Positions 33,742 through 44,050 are shown, counted from the stretch's first letter. The stretch is 64,000 nt of DNA from Spirochaetaceae bacterium (GCA_031281945.1 JAITER010000076.1:1-64000); one strand, 5' to 3'. Made by a program: numbers and translations. The notes: generated by a model not told the origin, from the sequence alone.

Positions 33742-33779
33742 AAAAAAGCGGCGCGAAAACAGTTTTCCGCCGCTTTTTT
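33742..33779. terminator. Bidirectional terminator between ECF S and GH3 genes
   Basis: AAAAAAGCGGCG (33742-33753) and CGCCGCTTTTTT (33768-33779) are exact reverse complements around a 14-nt loop, placed between two convergent genes. Confidence 0.88.
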
Positions 33780-33812
33780 TACGCCCAAAAACGGCGCGCT
33801 CTCCGGCCTTTG

Positions 33813-35465
33813 TTAATGTTTTAGTTTGAAAGGGAGGGAGCCGGAAGGATTAAACCGCCCCGCAAGGGCCGAAAAACCGGCGACGAGCGATTCGTAAGAA
33901 TCGGAGTAAACGGCCACCGCCGCGTCCACCCACGAGGCCTGTTCCAGGAGCGCGGGGCTTAACACGGAAAGCACGATTATACGTTTTCCAAGAGGCCTAA
34001 AAGAGCGCAAAACCTGTATTCCTTCCTCATTGGAAAGGTAAAGAATTATTGTATCCGATGATTGGGCGCGGCGCATTAGGTCTCCGTTTACAGGAGCCGT
34101 ATACCAGTAGGCGGCGGCTCCATCAAAAGTCCTTTTACCCAGTGCGAAAAAATCCAGGTTTTGACCGGCCAGAAGCACAGAGCCGGCGTTTTTTACGCTT
34201 AACGGCAACGTTTCATTCGAATTTTTAATAACGGTTACAGAACGCGCCGCCAAATCCTGAAAAAACACGGAGCCTTCCGCTCCCGGCAAACTTTCGCGCA
34301 CTTCTTTTAAATCAGGATAAAGGGGGGCCGCGTTTTCATCTTTTAAATAGCGTAGTTTTACAAGCAGTACGCGAAAAGCCGATTCCCGCACGCGGCTACT
34401 GAAAACTTCATCGTTTTTTACGGAATATAGCAGGCTCACCCACACCGCCTCATCCAAAGCCGGCGTTTGCGACGTCATAATCACGTCGTTTCCGGCTAAA
34501 ATAGCCTGCCGCGCCGCCCTGGATAAACTGCCGGCGCTCATTATGGCGCCGTTCATCATTAAATCGTCTGTAATGATAAGGCCGTTAAATCCTATTTTCT
34601 CACGTAAAATAGTCTGCAAAAACCACGGCGAAAGGCTCGCCGGCGTGTCTTTTGATTGCGTTTGCGGGAAAGCGATATGCCCGCTCATAATGGCCGGAAC
34701 GCCGTTTTTGGCGAGCATACGATAAGGCACGAGCTCTCTTTCCCAAAGAACGTCAAAAGGAGCGTTTATTTCGGGCAATACGCCGTGCGAATCCAGGGCC
34801 GTGTCTCCATGCCCTGGGAAATGTTTGGCGGTGGGTATTATACCGGCCTTTTCCTGCCCTCTGGCAAAGGCTATGCCGAAAAGACCGGCGTTTTCGGGTA
34901 CATCGCCGAAGGAGCGCGGGCCTATTAAAACGGAGCCGTGGTTTGTGTAAAGGTCTACGGTCGGGGCGAAATTCATGTTTATCCCCAAAACTCGAAGTTC
35001 TTTGCCTATGTAAAGGCCGCTACGGTAAGCGTCTTCTGGAAAACCGGACGCGCCTATAGCCATTGAACCCGGCGTCTGGCTGGTTTGGCCTTTTACGTGG
35101 CGCACCAGGCCGCCTTCCTGGTCTGTGGCCACCAAAAGCGGTATGTTGAACCGGCTTTGGACGGAAAGCTTCTGAAAGCCGCTTATGGTTTGGGCGAGCC
35201 GCTCCGTATCGGCGGAATTCCAGCCGAAAACTTTTACTCCGCCCAAATTGCGGCGCTTTATCCATTCCGTAATCGCCGGCTCCGGGCCCGACTCCCATTC
35301 CTTCCAGCCGAACATGAACAGTTGCGCCAGCGCCTCTTCGTCCGTCATCGCTTCCACAATGGAACGGGCTAAGATTTCAGGATTTTCCGGGTCGTTAAAA
35401 TCAAGTGAAAAAGACGAAACGGAAAAAAAAACAAAAAAACAAAAAAACCAGGCGGCGTTTTTCAT
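33813..35465 (-). CDS. GH3 beta-N-acetylhexosaminidase, NagZ-like, exported
   Basis: A 550-residue glycosidase. An N-terminal signal (AAWFFCFFVFFSVSSFS) indicates export, unlike cytoplasmic NagZ of Gram-negatives. The GH3 barrel has DQEGGLVRHVKG, FAPTVDLYT, AKHFPGHGDTALDSHG and the nucleophile segment IITDDLMMNG. The Asp-Ser-His motif after FPGHG is the acid/base dyad of NagZ-type hexosaminidases, which remove GlcNAc from muropeptides. A second alpha/beta domain follows (VLLAGQNLDFFALGK onward), so it is the long two-domain form. It probably serves peptidoglycan recycling, as do the glucosaminidase at 29.5 kb and the lytic transglycosylase at the window end. It starts 9 nt after lon. Confidence 0.9.
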   Translation of the reverse strand: MKNAAWFFCFFVFFSVSSFSLDFNDPENPEILARSIVEAMTDEEALAQLFMFGWKEWESGPEPAITEWIKRRNLGGVKVFGWNSADTERLAQTISGFQKLSVQSRFNIPLLVATDQEGGLVRHVKGQTSQTPGSMAIGASGFPEDAYRSGLYIGKELRVLGINMNFAPTVDLYTNHGSVLIGPRSFGDVPENAGLFGIAFARGQEKAGIIPTAKHFPGHGDTALDSHGVLPEINAPFDVLWERELVPYRMLAKNGVPAIMSGHIAFPQTQSKDTPASLSPWFLQTILREKIGFNGLIITDDLMMNGAIMSAGSLSRAARQAILAGNDVIMTSQTPALDEAVWVSLLYSVKNDEVFSSRVRESAFRVLLVKLRYLKDENAAPLYPDLKEVRESLPGAEGSVFFQDLAARSVTVIKNSNETLPLSVKNAGSVLLAGQNLDFFALGKRTFDGAAAYWYTAPVNGDLMRRAQSSDTIILYLSNEEGIQVLRSFRPLGKRIIVLSVLSPALLEQASWVDAAVAVYSDSYESLVAGFSALAGRFNPSGSLPFKLKH

Positions 35466-35474
35466 TTTTTTATT

Positions 35475-37868
35475 TTAATCTGGAAAAGCCAAAGCTATAA
35501 TTTCGTCAAAAGTTTCCACCGGATGAAATTCTATTCCGTTTTTTACATAATCCGGCGCTTCATCAAGGTCGCGGGTGTTTTGTTTGGGAATTATCACCCG
35601 TTTAACTTTATTCCGTTTAGCGGCTATTGTTTTCTCTTTTAACCCGCCTATAGGCAGCACTTTGCCGGTGAGACTCAACTCGCCGGTCATAGCTAGATTC
35701 TGGGAGGCGGCGCGTTTTATAAAAAGGCTTATAAGGGCTACCGCCATAGTAACGCCCGCCGAAGGGCCGTCTTTCGGCGTAGCGCCTTCCGGTATGTGCA
35801 GATGCACATGGTTTCTTTCAAACCATTTTGGATTCACATCGTATTTTTCGCAAACCACCTTGCGCGCCACAGTCATGGCGATGGCGGCTGATTCTTTCAT
35901 TACATCTCCCATTTTGCCGGTTAAGGTAAAGCCGCTTTTCCCCGCGACGGAAGCGGCCTCGATAACAAGAACGTCCCCGCCCATGCTCGTCCACGCCAAA
36001 CCCAGCGCAGTCCCCTCTTCCTCGGCTTTTTTAAAAACGCCTTCCGGGAAAAAAGGTTTTCCCAAATAAGTTTCTATAAGGGTTTTATCAACGGTGAATT
36101 TTTGAATTTCGGCCTTGCGTGAAGCCTCCGTCTTTTTGCTTTTTTCAGGAAGCTCCGTTTCTTCTTTTTCGACCAGTTCTTTAGCCAATTTACGATGGAT
36201 TTTATCCATGTTTTTCTCAAAATTCCGCACGCCGGCTTCGCGCGCGTAGCTGTTGGCTATGAACAAAAAAGCGTCTTTTGTGTATTTTACTTGACTTTGC
36301 TTTAAACCGTTTTTTTCAAGGCTTTTTGGAAGAAGGTAACGCCGCGCTATTTCCAGTTTTTCCGAGTCTATATAGCCGGGTATATCTATAATTTCCATGC
36401 GGTCTATTAAAGGAAGCGGAACCCCGTCCAGCGTATTCGCGGTAAGGATGAAAAACACGCGCGATATATCAAAAGGAAGGTCTAAATAATGGTCGCGAAA
36501 AGTTACGTTTTGTTCCGGATCTAAAACTTCCAAAAGAGCGCTCGCGGGATCGCCTGATACGCCGGCCCCCATTTTGTCTATTTCATCCAGCATAAAGACA
36601 GGATCTTTGGTTTTAACAGTTTTAAGGCCCTGTATTATTTTACCGGGAAGGGCGCCTATGTAAGTTCTACGATGCCCTTTAATTTCGGCCACATCTCTTA
36701 TGCCGCCGACTGAGAAACGGTAAAATTGTTTGCTCATGGCCCTGGCTATAGACCGCCCCACGGAAGTTTTTCCAACGCCGGGCGGCCCCAAAAGACAGAT
36801 TATCGTTCCTTTGCTGTCTTTTCGCAGTTTTCTTACCGCCAGATGCTCCACAATCCTGGCTTTGACGTCTTTTAGCCCGTAGTGATCTTTTTCCAGCACG
36901 GCGGCGGCGGTTTTTAGGTTGAATTCCTCAGGCGGGGGGGCGTCCCAGGGCAGAGCCGCTATCCAGTCCAGGTAGTTCCTAGTAATAGCAAATTCAGGCG
37001 AGCGGGGGTCGATGGACGCGAATTTCGCCAATTCTTCGTCCACGGCGGCCTTCACCTCCCCTTCAAAATTAAAGCCTTTCAACTTTTCGGCAAGGCGGTC
37101 GTATTCGGAAGCTTCTTCCTCGTAAGAAGGGCCTAATTCTTTTTTTATAGCTTTAAGCTCTTCCTTTAGAAAATATTCCCGCTGGCTTTTTTTTATTTTA
37201 TCGTTTATTTCTTTTTGGATGCGAGTTTTAATTCGCATAATGTCTTGTTCTTTTTTTATGTAAATAAGGACTTGCTCCATCCGTTTTTTTACATTCAAAA
37301 TTTCCAGCACTTTTTGCTGTTTCGCCCTGTCTATATTAAGAATGCTTACGATAAAATCCGCGATTTTTCCAGGATGATCTATATTCACCATGTTAAGGCG
37401 CATTTCTTCCGAAAAAAGCGGGTTGTTTTCTGATATAACCTTCATTTCGCTTATCAGCGCCCTGGTAAGAGCCTTCGTTTCGCTGGAAGAATCGGATTCT
37501 TCCTCAAGGTACTGCACAGCGGCTATCATAGGGTCGCTTTCGCGCAACGTCTTTTTTATTTTGAAACGTTTAAGGGTGGTGATAAAAATGTTAAGGCCGC
37601 CGTCCGGCAGGTTGATTTTTTTAACTATTTTAGCCGCGGTGCCAACTTTATATAAATCACTTATAGTTTCCGGGCGGGAATCGCGGCGGGCCAGTACAAG
37701 CCCTATAATAGCGCTGGAAGACGCGCTTTCTTCGATTAACTTTACGTCGGGCGGGTTGCCTATTAATATAGGGGTTAACACTCCTGGGAAAATAGGCCGG
37801 CCTGTAAGGGGAATAATCGGCAGTTTAGGCGGCAAAACATAGTCTATCGGCATTATTTCATCTGACAC
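35475..37868 (-). CDS. lon: ATP-dependent protease Lon
   Basis: A 797-residue AAA+ protease degrading damaged and regulatory proteins in the cytoplasm. The GTG at 37868 is the start, as GGAGG lies 6 nt upstream; a more upstream in-frame ATG has no such site. The domains are the N-terminal substrate-binding domain (PIIPLTGRPIFPG onward), an AAA+ module with Walker A GPPGVGKTS and FMLDEIDKMG, and a C-terminal protease domain with the catalytic Ser in PKDGPSAGVT and Lys in LTGKVLPIGGLKEK. A charged insert (KSKKTEASRKAEIQK) lies just before the protease domain. The exported GH3 gene follows 9 nt downstream. Confidence 0.97.
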   Translation of the reverse strand: MSDEIMPIDYVLPPKLPIIPLTGRPIFPGVLTPILIGNPPDVKLIEESASSSAIIGLVLARRDSRPETISDLYKVGTAAKIVKKINLPDGGLNIFITTLKRFKIKKTLRESDPMIAAVQYLEEESDSSSETKALTRALISEMKVISENNPLFSEEMRLNMVNIDHPGKIADFIVSILNIDRAKQQKVLEILNVKKRMEQVLIYIKKEQDIMRIKTRIQKEINDKIKKSQREYFLKEELKAIKKELGPSYEEEASEYDRLAEKLKGFNFEGEVKAAVDEELAKFASIDPRSPEFAITRNYLDWIAALPWDAPPPEEFNLKTAAAVLEKDHYGLKDVKARIVEHLAVRKLRKDSKGTIICLLGPPGVGKTSVGRSIARAMSKQFYRFSVGGIRDVAEIKGHRRTYIGALPGKIIQGLKTVKTKDPVFMLDEIDKMGAGVSGDPASALLEVLDPEQNVTFRDHYLDLPFDISRVFFILTANTLDGVPLPLIDRMEIIDIPGYIDSEKLEIARRYLLPKSLEKNGLKQSQVKYTKDAFLFIANSYAREAGVRNFEKNMDKIHRKLAKELVEKEETELPEKSKKTEASRKAEIQKFTVDKTLIETYLGKPFFPEGVFKKAEEEGTALGLAWTSMGGDVLVIEAASVAGKSGFTLTGKMGDVMKESAAIAMTVARKVVCEKYDVNPKWFERNHVHLHIPEGATPKDGPSAGVTMAVALISLFIKRAASQNLAMTGELSLTGKVLPIGGLKEKTIAAKRNKVKRVIIPKQNTRDLDEAPDYVKNGIEFHPVETFDEIIALAFPD

Positions 37869-38019
37869 AGAACCTCCAAAAATACAAAACGCGCCTTTAC
37901 GCGCTTTTACAACACAAACGGCTCGCAGGCGCACCGCCCTAATGCGGCGTTTATTAACGCGCGCAAAACCTCTCGCGCGATATAATTTTCGCGGGTTTTA
38001 CGCGGAAATTTTCCAGGCG

Positions 38020-40512
38020 TTAAGCCAAAAACTCGGCGAGCCTGCGGTATGTTAAATTAACCACGTTCTTTTTTTCCACATCTACGTTTTCGCCAAGCTC
38101 GTCTATTAAAGTTTCAAGCGCGGCTACGCTTTCGTTTAACGCCGAATGAAACCTTTTTGAACAGGAAAGGCGGAAGCCGCCGCCTGGAACGCAGGAAAAG
38201 TATAAAAAACCCAAGGTTTTTCCGCCGTAACGCCTTAAAGCCGGCTGCAGCAGATAGGCCGCGACGCCTAAAATTTCATCAAGGTCTTTTTGGGCGTAAT
38301 ATATCTTTTTACCGTTCCATTGGCGTTTTAAAGCCCCGTCTACGTCTATTTTTGGAACTATGGACAAAATCACGTTTACTTTTTCGCCGTCCAAAAGAAT
38401 ATATTTTTCCTGTATCGTCACCACGCCTTTTAGGTTTTTGAACAAAACGTTGTAGTCTTCGCCCTTTACCTGACGCAGTTTTTCCCACTCCAAAATCGCT
38501 TTTTTACGGCCTTTTTCGTTTTGCAACTCAAAAACTTCCGCGCCTATTTTTATGCTGTTCGTCCAATCCCTTTTAATTTTCGCGGGCGGCTCTTTAGACG
38601 AAAGCTTTCCGAACACGTTCCTAGGCTCAAACCTTTCCAGAACGCCGCCGCCCAGCCTTTTTAGCACATTTTTAGATATGGGGGACACAGAGCTTGCGTA
38701 CATACGCCCCGTGCGTATAATTTCTCCGGCCACTATATATTCCGGATCCATTTTGAACATGAAAGAACCCGGATGTATTAAAATTTTACCGGCGGTGAGG
38801 CTTTTGTAAATTTCCCTGCCCTGCCTTACGCAGACAAATTGTATAAGGCCTTTCGCTACGGCGCTAAGATAATCGTCCGTAGGGCCGCCTGAAAGTATGG
38901 GAACGCCCATTTCGCTTACAACGGCTTCCAACTGGGCCTCCACGTTGTAAATTTCCTGCATGGCTTTTTCGTCCAAAAAGTATTTTTCGCAGAATTTTTC
39001 ACGCGAAGGCGCCTGCGCGTAAGCCTCGTACAGTTTTAGGTATGAAACAAAATCGCCGTGAGGGTCTCTAAAAAAGTGATGCGCTTTACGCGCGTCGGTT
39101 TCGCTTCCAGGCGGCAACAGGTATGGGCTTTGCGTAGACAAAAAAGCCGCCGCTATAATGGTTTCGCGCACAACGGAAGGGTATTTAAGCACGGCTTCCA
39201 CTATTATTCTGGACTGGCGAGGAGAAAGCGGGAATTTAGTCATCATGGCGCCCGTTTTGGACAGGCTGTTGTCCGGCTCAAGCGCGTCCAGCATATTCAG
39301 CGTTTCTATAGCCGATATAAGGCCCTCATGTCCGGGCGGCGAAATAAAATCAAACTGCTCAAAGTCTGTTATGCCTAAATCCGCCATGCGCAAAACAACC
39401 TCGCTTAAATCGGTGCGGTATATTTCTTCCGCGGTAAAGAGGGGGCGGCCCTCAAAATCGCGGCGCGTGTACAAACGGTAGCAAATTCCCGCCTGCGTCC
39501 TGCCGGCCCTCCCCTTGCGTTGAGCCGCCGAAGCTTTGGAAATAGGGCCTTCCACCAGGCTGGAGGTGAAAGTGCGCGGATTGTAAAAATTAAGCTTGGA
39601 AAGGCCGCAATCTATCACCGACGTCACCCCGTCTATGGTGACAGAAGTTTCGGCTATGTTTGTTGAAAGAACGATTTTAGTTTTACCCCAGGGCGCTTTT
39701 TCAAAAACGCGCTCCTGTTCTTCCTTTCCAAGCCTGCCGTAAAGCGGGACTACGTGCGTTTTTTTACCCAAAGGCGAGGCGTAAAGCAACGAGGCGCAAT
39801 CTTTTATCATTTTTTCGCCAGGCAAAAACACGAGTATGTCGCCCTGCCTTTTTTCGCTTAAAATCCTGTCTATTATGGCGGATATTTTTTTTAGCAAAAG
39901 CTCATTTGCTTCCAGGTAGCCTGAGCCGCTCTCCGGCGGGTCGTAAACAAGCGTCACCGGATAATTCACCGCGTCTATTTTTACTATGGGGCATTCCCAA
40001 AAATAAGCTGAAAAAACGGCGGCGTTTATGGTGGCCGAAGAAACTATAACTTTAAAATCGCGGCGCGCCGACAAAACCCGTTTTAAAAGCCCCAAAATGA
40101 AATCTATTGTAAGGCTGCGCTCGTGGGCTTCGTCAACAATAACGCAGGAATATCTGGAAAGGTAGGCGTCCTTTTTCATTTCCTGAAGCAGTATGCCGTC
40201 CGTCATAATTTTTATTTTGGTTTCCGGCGTAGTGGCGTCCGCGAAACGCATTTTATAACCCACAACCTGGCTGGAAGACGCCCCGCTCATTTGGCGCGTA
40301 ATAAATTCGGATATGGAGAGGGCGGCTATACGCCGCGGCTGGGTTACGCCTATAATCCCGCTCGCCGAAAAGCCCGCTTCATACAGAATAACCGGAAGCT
40401 GTGTTGTTTTACCCGACCCGGTAGGGCTTTCGAGCACTATCACTTGATTTTCTTTTAACGCCTGTAAAATTAAATCCCGGCTCTGATACACCGGGAGGTT
40501 TTCGTATTTCAT
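38020..40512 (-). CDS. DEAH-box RNA helicase, HrpA-like
   Basis: An 830-residue ATP-dependent helicase. Motif I is ESPTGSGKTTQLP, motif II DEAHERS, motif III SSATINA and motif VI QRKGRAGRTQAG; the HA2 and OB-fold regions follow (YRTDLSEVVLRMADLGI, then DDYLSAVAKGLIQFV). The size is near HrpB, but motifs such as RPLFTAEEIYRTDLSE resemble HrpA. The likely role is RNA remodelling or mRNA processing. The ATG overlaps the stop codon of the HD-GYP gene by one base (TAATG), indicating coupled translation. Confidence 0.92.
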   Translation of the reverse strand: MKYENLPVYQSRDLILQALKENQVIVLESPTGSGKTTQLPVILYEAGFSASGIIGVTQPRRIAALSISEFITRQMSGASSSQVVGYKMRFADATTPETKIKIMTDGILLQEMKKDAYLSRYSCVIVDEAHERSLTIDFILGLLKRVLSARRDFKVIVSSATINAAVFSAYFWECPIVKIDAVNYPVTLVYDPPESGSGYLEANELLLKKISAIIDRILSEKRQGDILVFLPGEKMIKDCASLLYASPLGKKTHVVPLYGRLGKEEQERVFEKAPWGKTKIVLSTNIAETSVTIDGVTSVIDCGLSKLNFYNPRTFTSSLVEGPISKASAAQRKGRAGRTQAGICYRLYTRRDFEGRPLFTAEEIYRTDLSEVVLRMADLGITDFEQFDFISPPGHEGLISAIETLNMLDALEPDNSLSKTGAMMTKFPLSPRQSRIIVEAVLKYPSVVRETIIAAAFLSTQSPYLLPPGSETDARKAHHFFRDPHGDFVSYLKLYEAYAQAPSREKFCEKYFLDEKAMQEIYNVEAQLEAVVSEMGVPILSGGPTDDYLSAVAKGLIQFVCVRQGREIYKSLTAGKILIHPGSFMFKMDPEYIVAGEIIRTGRMYASSVSPISKNVLKRLGGGVLERFEPRNVFGKLSSKEPPAKIKRDWTNSIKIGAEVFELQNEKGRKKAILEWEKLRQVKGEDYNVLFKNLKGVVTIQEKYILLDGEKVNVILSIVPKIDVDGALKRQWNGKKIYYAQKDLDEILGVAAYLLQPALRRYGGKTLGFLYFSCVPGGGFRLSCSKRFHSALNESVAALETLIDELGENVDVEKKNVVNLTYRRLAEFLA

Positions 40513-41642
40513 TAATTAACCTGCAATTCCTGAATTTCTTCCTCTGTAAGGATGTTGGTGATGTATATGCTTCTTCTTTCCGTAACAATAATTCTATTTT
40601 TACCGTCCACGGTTTGCTCGTCAAAAACCTGAACTATTGGATTACGCGAATCATCAGGATTGACGTCTATCACCTGCGCTTTTTTTTTGTTGGAAAGCAT
40701 TACAAACTGGCCTATGGGGTAGATTGAAAGCGAGCGCAACATATGGTTCAGCACGTTTTCATCGTATTTTTTGCCTTCGTTTCTTAGAAGGCGCAACATT
40801 CCGTGGTAGCCGTCCTCAGACTTTTTGTGCGGCCTTTTCGTGGTTATAGCCTCGTAGGAACAGGCGACCGCTATTATTTTTGAGTAAAGGCCTATCGCGT
40901 TTCCACGCAATTTATACGGGTAGCCGGAGCCGTTTTCCCGCTCGTGATGTTCCAAAGCCGGAGCGCAAACCGCCATTGGAAAATCGTTCATTTTTAGTAT
41001 TTCATAGCCTATTTTTGGGTGCGCGTATATTAAATCCTGCTCCTCCGGTTTTAAGCTTCCTTTTCCAAGATAAATGTAAGGCGGAAGGCGGGTCATGCCT
41101 ATCTCGTGCAAAAGCGCGGCGACTCCCAACTCTATAAGTTTGTGGGCCGGGAGCTTCATCGACATCCCTATTATAACAGAAATGACGGCGCTTTTCACCG
41201 CGTGGGATATCAAAAAGTCCTCGTCGCTTACTTCCGCCACGTTTTTTTGAATCTGCAGAAGAAAGCGCCTGTTTTTTCCTATTTCTTCTATCATTTCTTT
41301 TATTTTTTCCGCCGCGTCGTAAAACCGCAGAGGCTGTTTTACGGCGGCCTTTTCCAGCGCCGCGCCCGTCCATTGCTGCAACCCGGCGTAGTAACGTTCA
41401 GCTTCCTTCACTTTTTCCGCGTCATTTAAAACAAAATGACGTTCTTCTTCGCCGCCGCCGCTGTAATAACCTTGCGGCTCTCCGGCGCTGCTTACAACGG
41501 TGAAATCCCATTCTTTAAGAAGTGAAATAAAATCTTCGGTGATTTTTATTTCAGGGCTCGCTAAAATGAAGTTTTCATCCAGCATAAGAGGAGCGGAAAA
41601 AAAATGATTTAACGGAATATCTTTTACTTCGTATTCTTTCAT
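40512..41642 (-). CDS. HD-GYP-domain protein with altered HD pair
   Basis: A 376-residue signalling protein. An N-terminal helical region (1-140) resembles the domain often preceding HD-GYP. The HD-GYP domain spans about 140-310: first metal His in SHAVKSA (147), HPKIGYEIL (His 208), and HHERENGSGYP (232-242). The name-giving HD pair reads HEIGM (His 179, Glu 180) instead of HDIGK, and the Asp before G-x-GYP is Asn. Active HD-GYP enzymes hydrolyse cyclic di-GMP; the changed ligands make activity doubtful, leaving a sensor or altered phosphodiesterase as options. Upstream of the helicase gene, overlapping by one base. Confidence 0.85.
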   Translation of the reverse strand: MKEYEVKDIPLNHFFSAPLMLDENFILASPEIKITEDFISLLKEWDFTVVSSAGEPQGYYSGGGEEERHFVLNDAEKVKEAERYYAGLQQWTGAALEKAAVKQPLRFYDAAEKIKEMIEEIGKNRRFLLQIQKNVAEVSDEDFLISHAVKSAVISVIIGMSMKLPAHKLIELGVAALLHEIGMTRLPPYIYLGKGSLKPEEQDLIYAHPKIGYEILKMNDFPMAVCAPALEHHERENGSGYPYKLRGNAIGLYSKIIAVACSYEAITTKRPHKKSEDGYHGMLRLLRNEGKKYDENVLNHMLRSLSIYPIGQFVMLSNKKKAQVIDVNPDDSRNPIVQVFDEQTVDGKNRIIVTERRSIYITNILTEEEIQELQVN

Positions 41643-41760
41643 AATTTAATTTCGCCAACCGGAAGGCTTGCTTTATTACATCTGACGATGGAATCAGACG
41701 GGCGCGGCTCGCCTTTGGGATTGCGTTTTAAATTAATCATACAACTTTACAACGATGCTT

Positions 41761-43197
41761 TCAATCGCCGTCTATTTCTTTTTCGAACAAGTCTTTATCC
41801 AGGGCTTCGTCTATTTGCACCGGGTAATCGCCGCTAAAACAGGCCCGGCAAAGGCCTCGGAAACATCCGCAGGCTATCTTTTCCAAAGAATCTATCGAAA
41901 GATAGCCCAAAGAATCGGCTCCTATAATGCTTTTAATTTCAAAAAGCGTATGTTTATAGGCTATAAGATTTTCGCTCGCGTCTATATCCGTGCCAAAATA
42001 ACAGGGATACAAAAACGGAGGGCAGGAAAGCCTTACATGAACTTCGCGCGCGCCAGAGTCCCGCAACGCTTTTATTATCCTCATGCTTGTGGTTCCCCGG
42101 ACTATCGAATCGTCCACCATAACGACGCGCTTGCCCATAACCGCGGAATTTATGGGGTTTAATTTTATGCGCACGGCGGCTTCTCTTTCGCAGGCGTCAG
42201 GCGATATAAAAGTGCGGCCTATGTATTTGTTTTTTAAAAAACCAAAATCAAAAGGTATGCCGCTTTCTCTGGAAAAACCCAAAGCGGCGTCCAGGCCGGA
42301 ATCCGGCACTCCTATTACGACGTCCGCTTCCGCCGGATGCTCTTTCGCAAGAAGCTCCCCGGCTTTAAGCCTGGCTTCGTGAACGGATACGCCGTCTATT
42401 ATTGAATCCGAGCGGGCGAAATAAACGTATTCAAAAACGCACAGCGATGATTTTTTACCGCAATGTGTTTTTATGGATTTAACTCCGTCTTCGCTCACAA
42501 CGACTATTTCGCCGGGCTCTATATCCCGCTCAAAAACGGCGCCTACGGCGGAAAGCGCCGCGCTTTCACTCGCGAACACCACCGAATTTCCCAAAGTTCC
42601 CATGCAAAGAGGCCGGAAGCCGTTTGGATCGCGCACCGCGATTAACTTACGTTTGCTCATCATTACAAGGCTGAAGGCGCCTTTCAAAAGCGGCGCCGAC
42701 TTTTCCACGGCTTCCTCTATTGAGGCGGAAGTTATACGCTCGCGCACTATCGTATAAACTATCGCTTCCGTATCGCTTGAGGTGTGAAAAATACCGCCCT
42801 GCATTTCCAAAGCCCGGCGCAAACTGGCGGCGTTGGTCAGGTTGCCGTTGTGCGCCAGGGCTATAGAGCCTTTAATATGTTTGGCTACGAAAGGCTGGAC
42901 GTTCACCCTGCGGTTTAGGCCTGTGGTTCCGTAGCGGACGTGGGCCACCGCGATACGCCCGCCGCCGTTGTCGCCTAAAGCATCCAGGGCGCTTTCCGTA
43001 AAGACGCTTCCGACAAGGCCTTTGTCCCGGCGGCTTGAAATGCCCGTTTCCGAATTCACCGCTATACCGCAACTTTCCTGCCCCCGGTGCTGAAGCGCGT
43101 AAAGCCCCGTGTAACAGATTCTGGCGATGCGCCTGTACGTATGGGCGTCTGATTTAGCCGCGTATACCGCGAAAAGCCCGCATTCTTCGTGTATCAT
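41761..43197 (-). CDS. purF: Amidophosphoribosyltransferase
   Basis: PurF makes 5-phosphoribosylamine from PRPP and glutamine, the first committed step of purine synthesis. The 478 residues start MIHEECGLFAVY; after removal of the short propeptide Cys 6 becomes the catalytic N-terminus. The PRPP loop is VVMVDDSIVRGTTS. C-terminal cysteines (CYFG, CGCFRGLCRACF) bind the [4Fe-4S] cluster of the Bacillus-type enzyme. No ribosome binding site precedes the ATG and a TTAAAT box is 5 nt upstream, so this message may be leaderless. It follows purC on the same strand after 117 bp. Confidence 0.96.
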   Translation of the reverse strand: MIHEECGLFAVYAAKSDAHTYRRIARICYTGLYALQHRGQESCGIAVNSETGISSRRDKGLVGSVFTESALDALGDNGGGRIAVAHVRYGTTGLNRRVNVQPFVAKHIKGSIALAHNGNLTNAASLRRALEMQGGIFHTSSDTEAIVYTIVRERITSASIEEAVEKSAPLLKGAFSLVMMSKRKLIAVRDPNGFRPLCMGTLGNSVVFASESAALSAVGAVFERDIEPGEIVVVSEDGVKSIKTHCGKKSSLCVFEYVYFARSDSIIDGVSVHEARLKAGELLAKEHPAEADVVIGVPDSGLDAALGFSRESGIPFDFGFLKNKYIGRTFISPDACEREAAVRIKLNPINSAVMGKRVVMVDDSIVRGTTSMRIIKALRDSGAREVHVRLSCPPFLYPCYFGTDIDASENLIAYKHTLFEIKSIIGADSLGYLSIDSLEKIACGCFRGLCRACFSGDYPVQIDEALDKDLFEKEIDGD

Positions 43198-43314
43198 AAT
43201 TAATTTAACTGATTTCTGAAAAAGGCGTTTACCAGGCGCCGCAAGGTTAAAAGATAAAAAAACATATTTTAAGGCGCGTTCCGGCGCGTGAAATTTTTAC
43301 AGGGGCGAATAAAT

Positions 43315-44025
43315 TCAGCAACCTAAAAGACGTTTTAAAACCTCGTTGTAGGCTTCGTTTACGCCGCCCAAATCCAGCCGGAAACGGTCTTTGTCCAGTT
43401 TCTCACCCGTTTTTAAATCCCAAAAACGGCAAGTGTCGGGGGATATTTCATCGGCGAGTATAACGTCTCCGCAAGGCAGACGCCCGAATTCAAGTTTAAA
43501 ATCTATAAGACGGACCCCCGCTTCTTTAAGATGTTCTGAAAGCGTTTCGTTTATTTTAAATGAATAGGCGGCTATTTTTTCCAGTTCTTCACTGGAAGCC
43601 CAACCCATAGCCGCTATGTGGTAATCGTTCACCATCGGGTCTCCCAAAGCGTCGTCTTTGTAGCAGTATTCCAGCACTGTTTTAGACAACGGCGTTCCTT
43701 CTTCCAGGCCGAGCCTTTTGGCGAGGCTTCCCGCGGCTATGTTGCGAACAATCACCTCTAGCGGAATTATTTTTACAAGCTTAACAAGCGTTTCCGAAGG
43801 GCTTAATTCTTTTACAAAATGCGTGGGGACGCCGGCTTTTTCCAGAATTTGCATTAAATGATTGGTTATACGGTTGTTTATAACGCCTTTTCCGGTTATA
43901 ACGCTTTTTTTTACGCCGTTTCCGGCGGTGACGTCGTCTTTATATTCAACGATCAAAAGATCGCCGTCGTCAACGGCGAATACTTTTTTTGCTTTGCCTT
44001 CGTAAAGCTGATTTTTTTTTAGCAC
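43315..44025 (-). CDS. purC: SAICAR synthase
   Basis: PurC condenses CAIR with aspartate in purine synthesis. The true start is the GTG at 44025: GGAG lies 5 nt upstream, and the protein then begins [16 protein letters not shown] as in the family, 236 residues in all. A longer open frame reaching 44157 would run through the tRNA gene and is rejected. Motifs include [30 protein letters not shown], and the C-terminal DFKLEFG and [14 protein letters not shown]. It lies 25 nt downstream of tRNA-Val and is probably transcribed from the tRNA promoter. Confidence 0.96.
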   Translation of the reverse strand: MLKKNQLYEGKAKKVFAVDDGDLLIVEYKDDVTAGNGVKKSVITGKGVINNRITNHLMQILEKAGVPTHFVKELSPSETLVKLVKIIPLEVIVRNIAAGSLAKRLGLEEGTPLSKTVLEYCYKDDALGDPMVNDYHIAAMGWASSEELEKIAAYSFKINETLSEHLKEAGVRLIDFKLEFGRLPCGDVILADEISPDTCRFWDLKTGEKLDKDRFRLDLGGVNEAYNEVLKRLLGC

Positions 44026-44050
44026 TGCTTCTCCAAAAATAATTTTGTTT

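Noticed and set aside
36933-36940. Seven-G run in lon as a slippage site
   Set aside because: It is explained by consecutive proline codons in a normal coding frame and is short.
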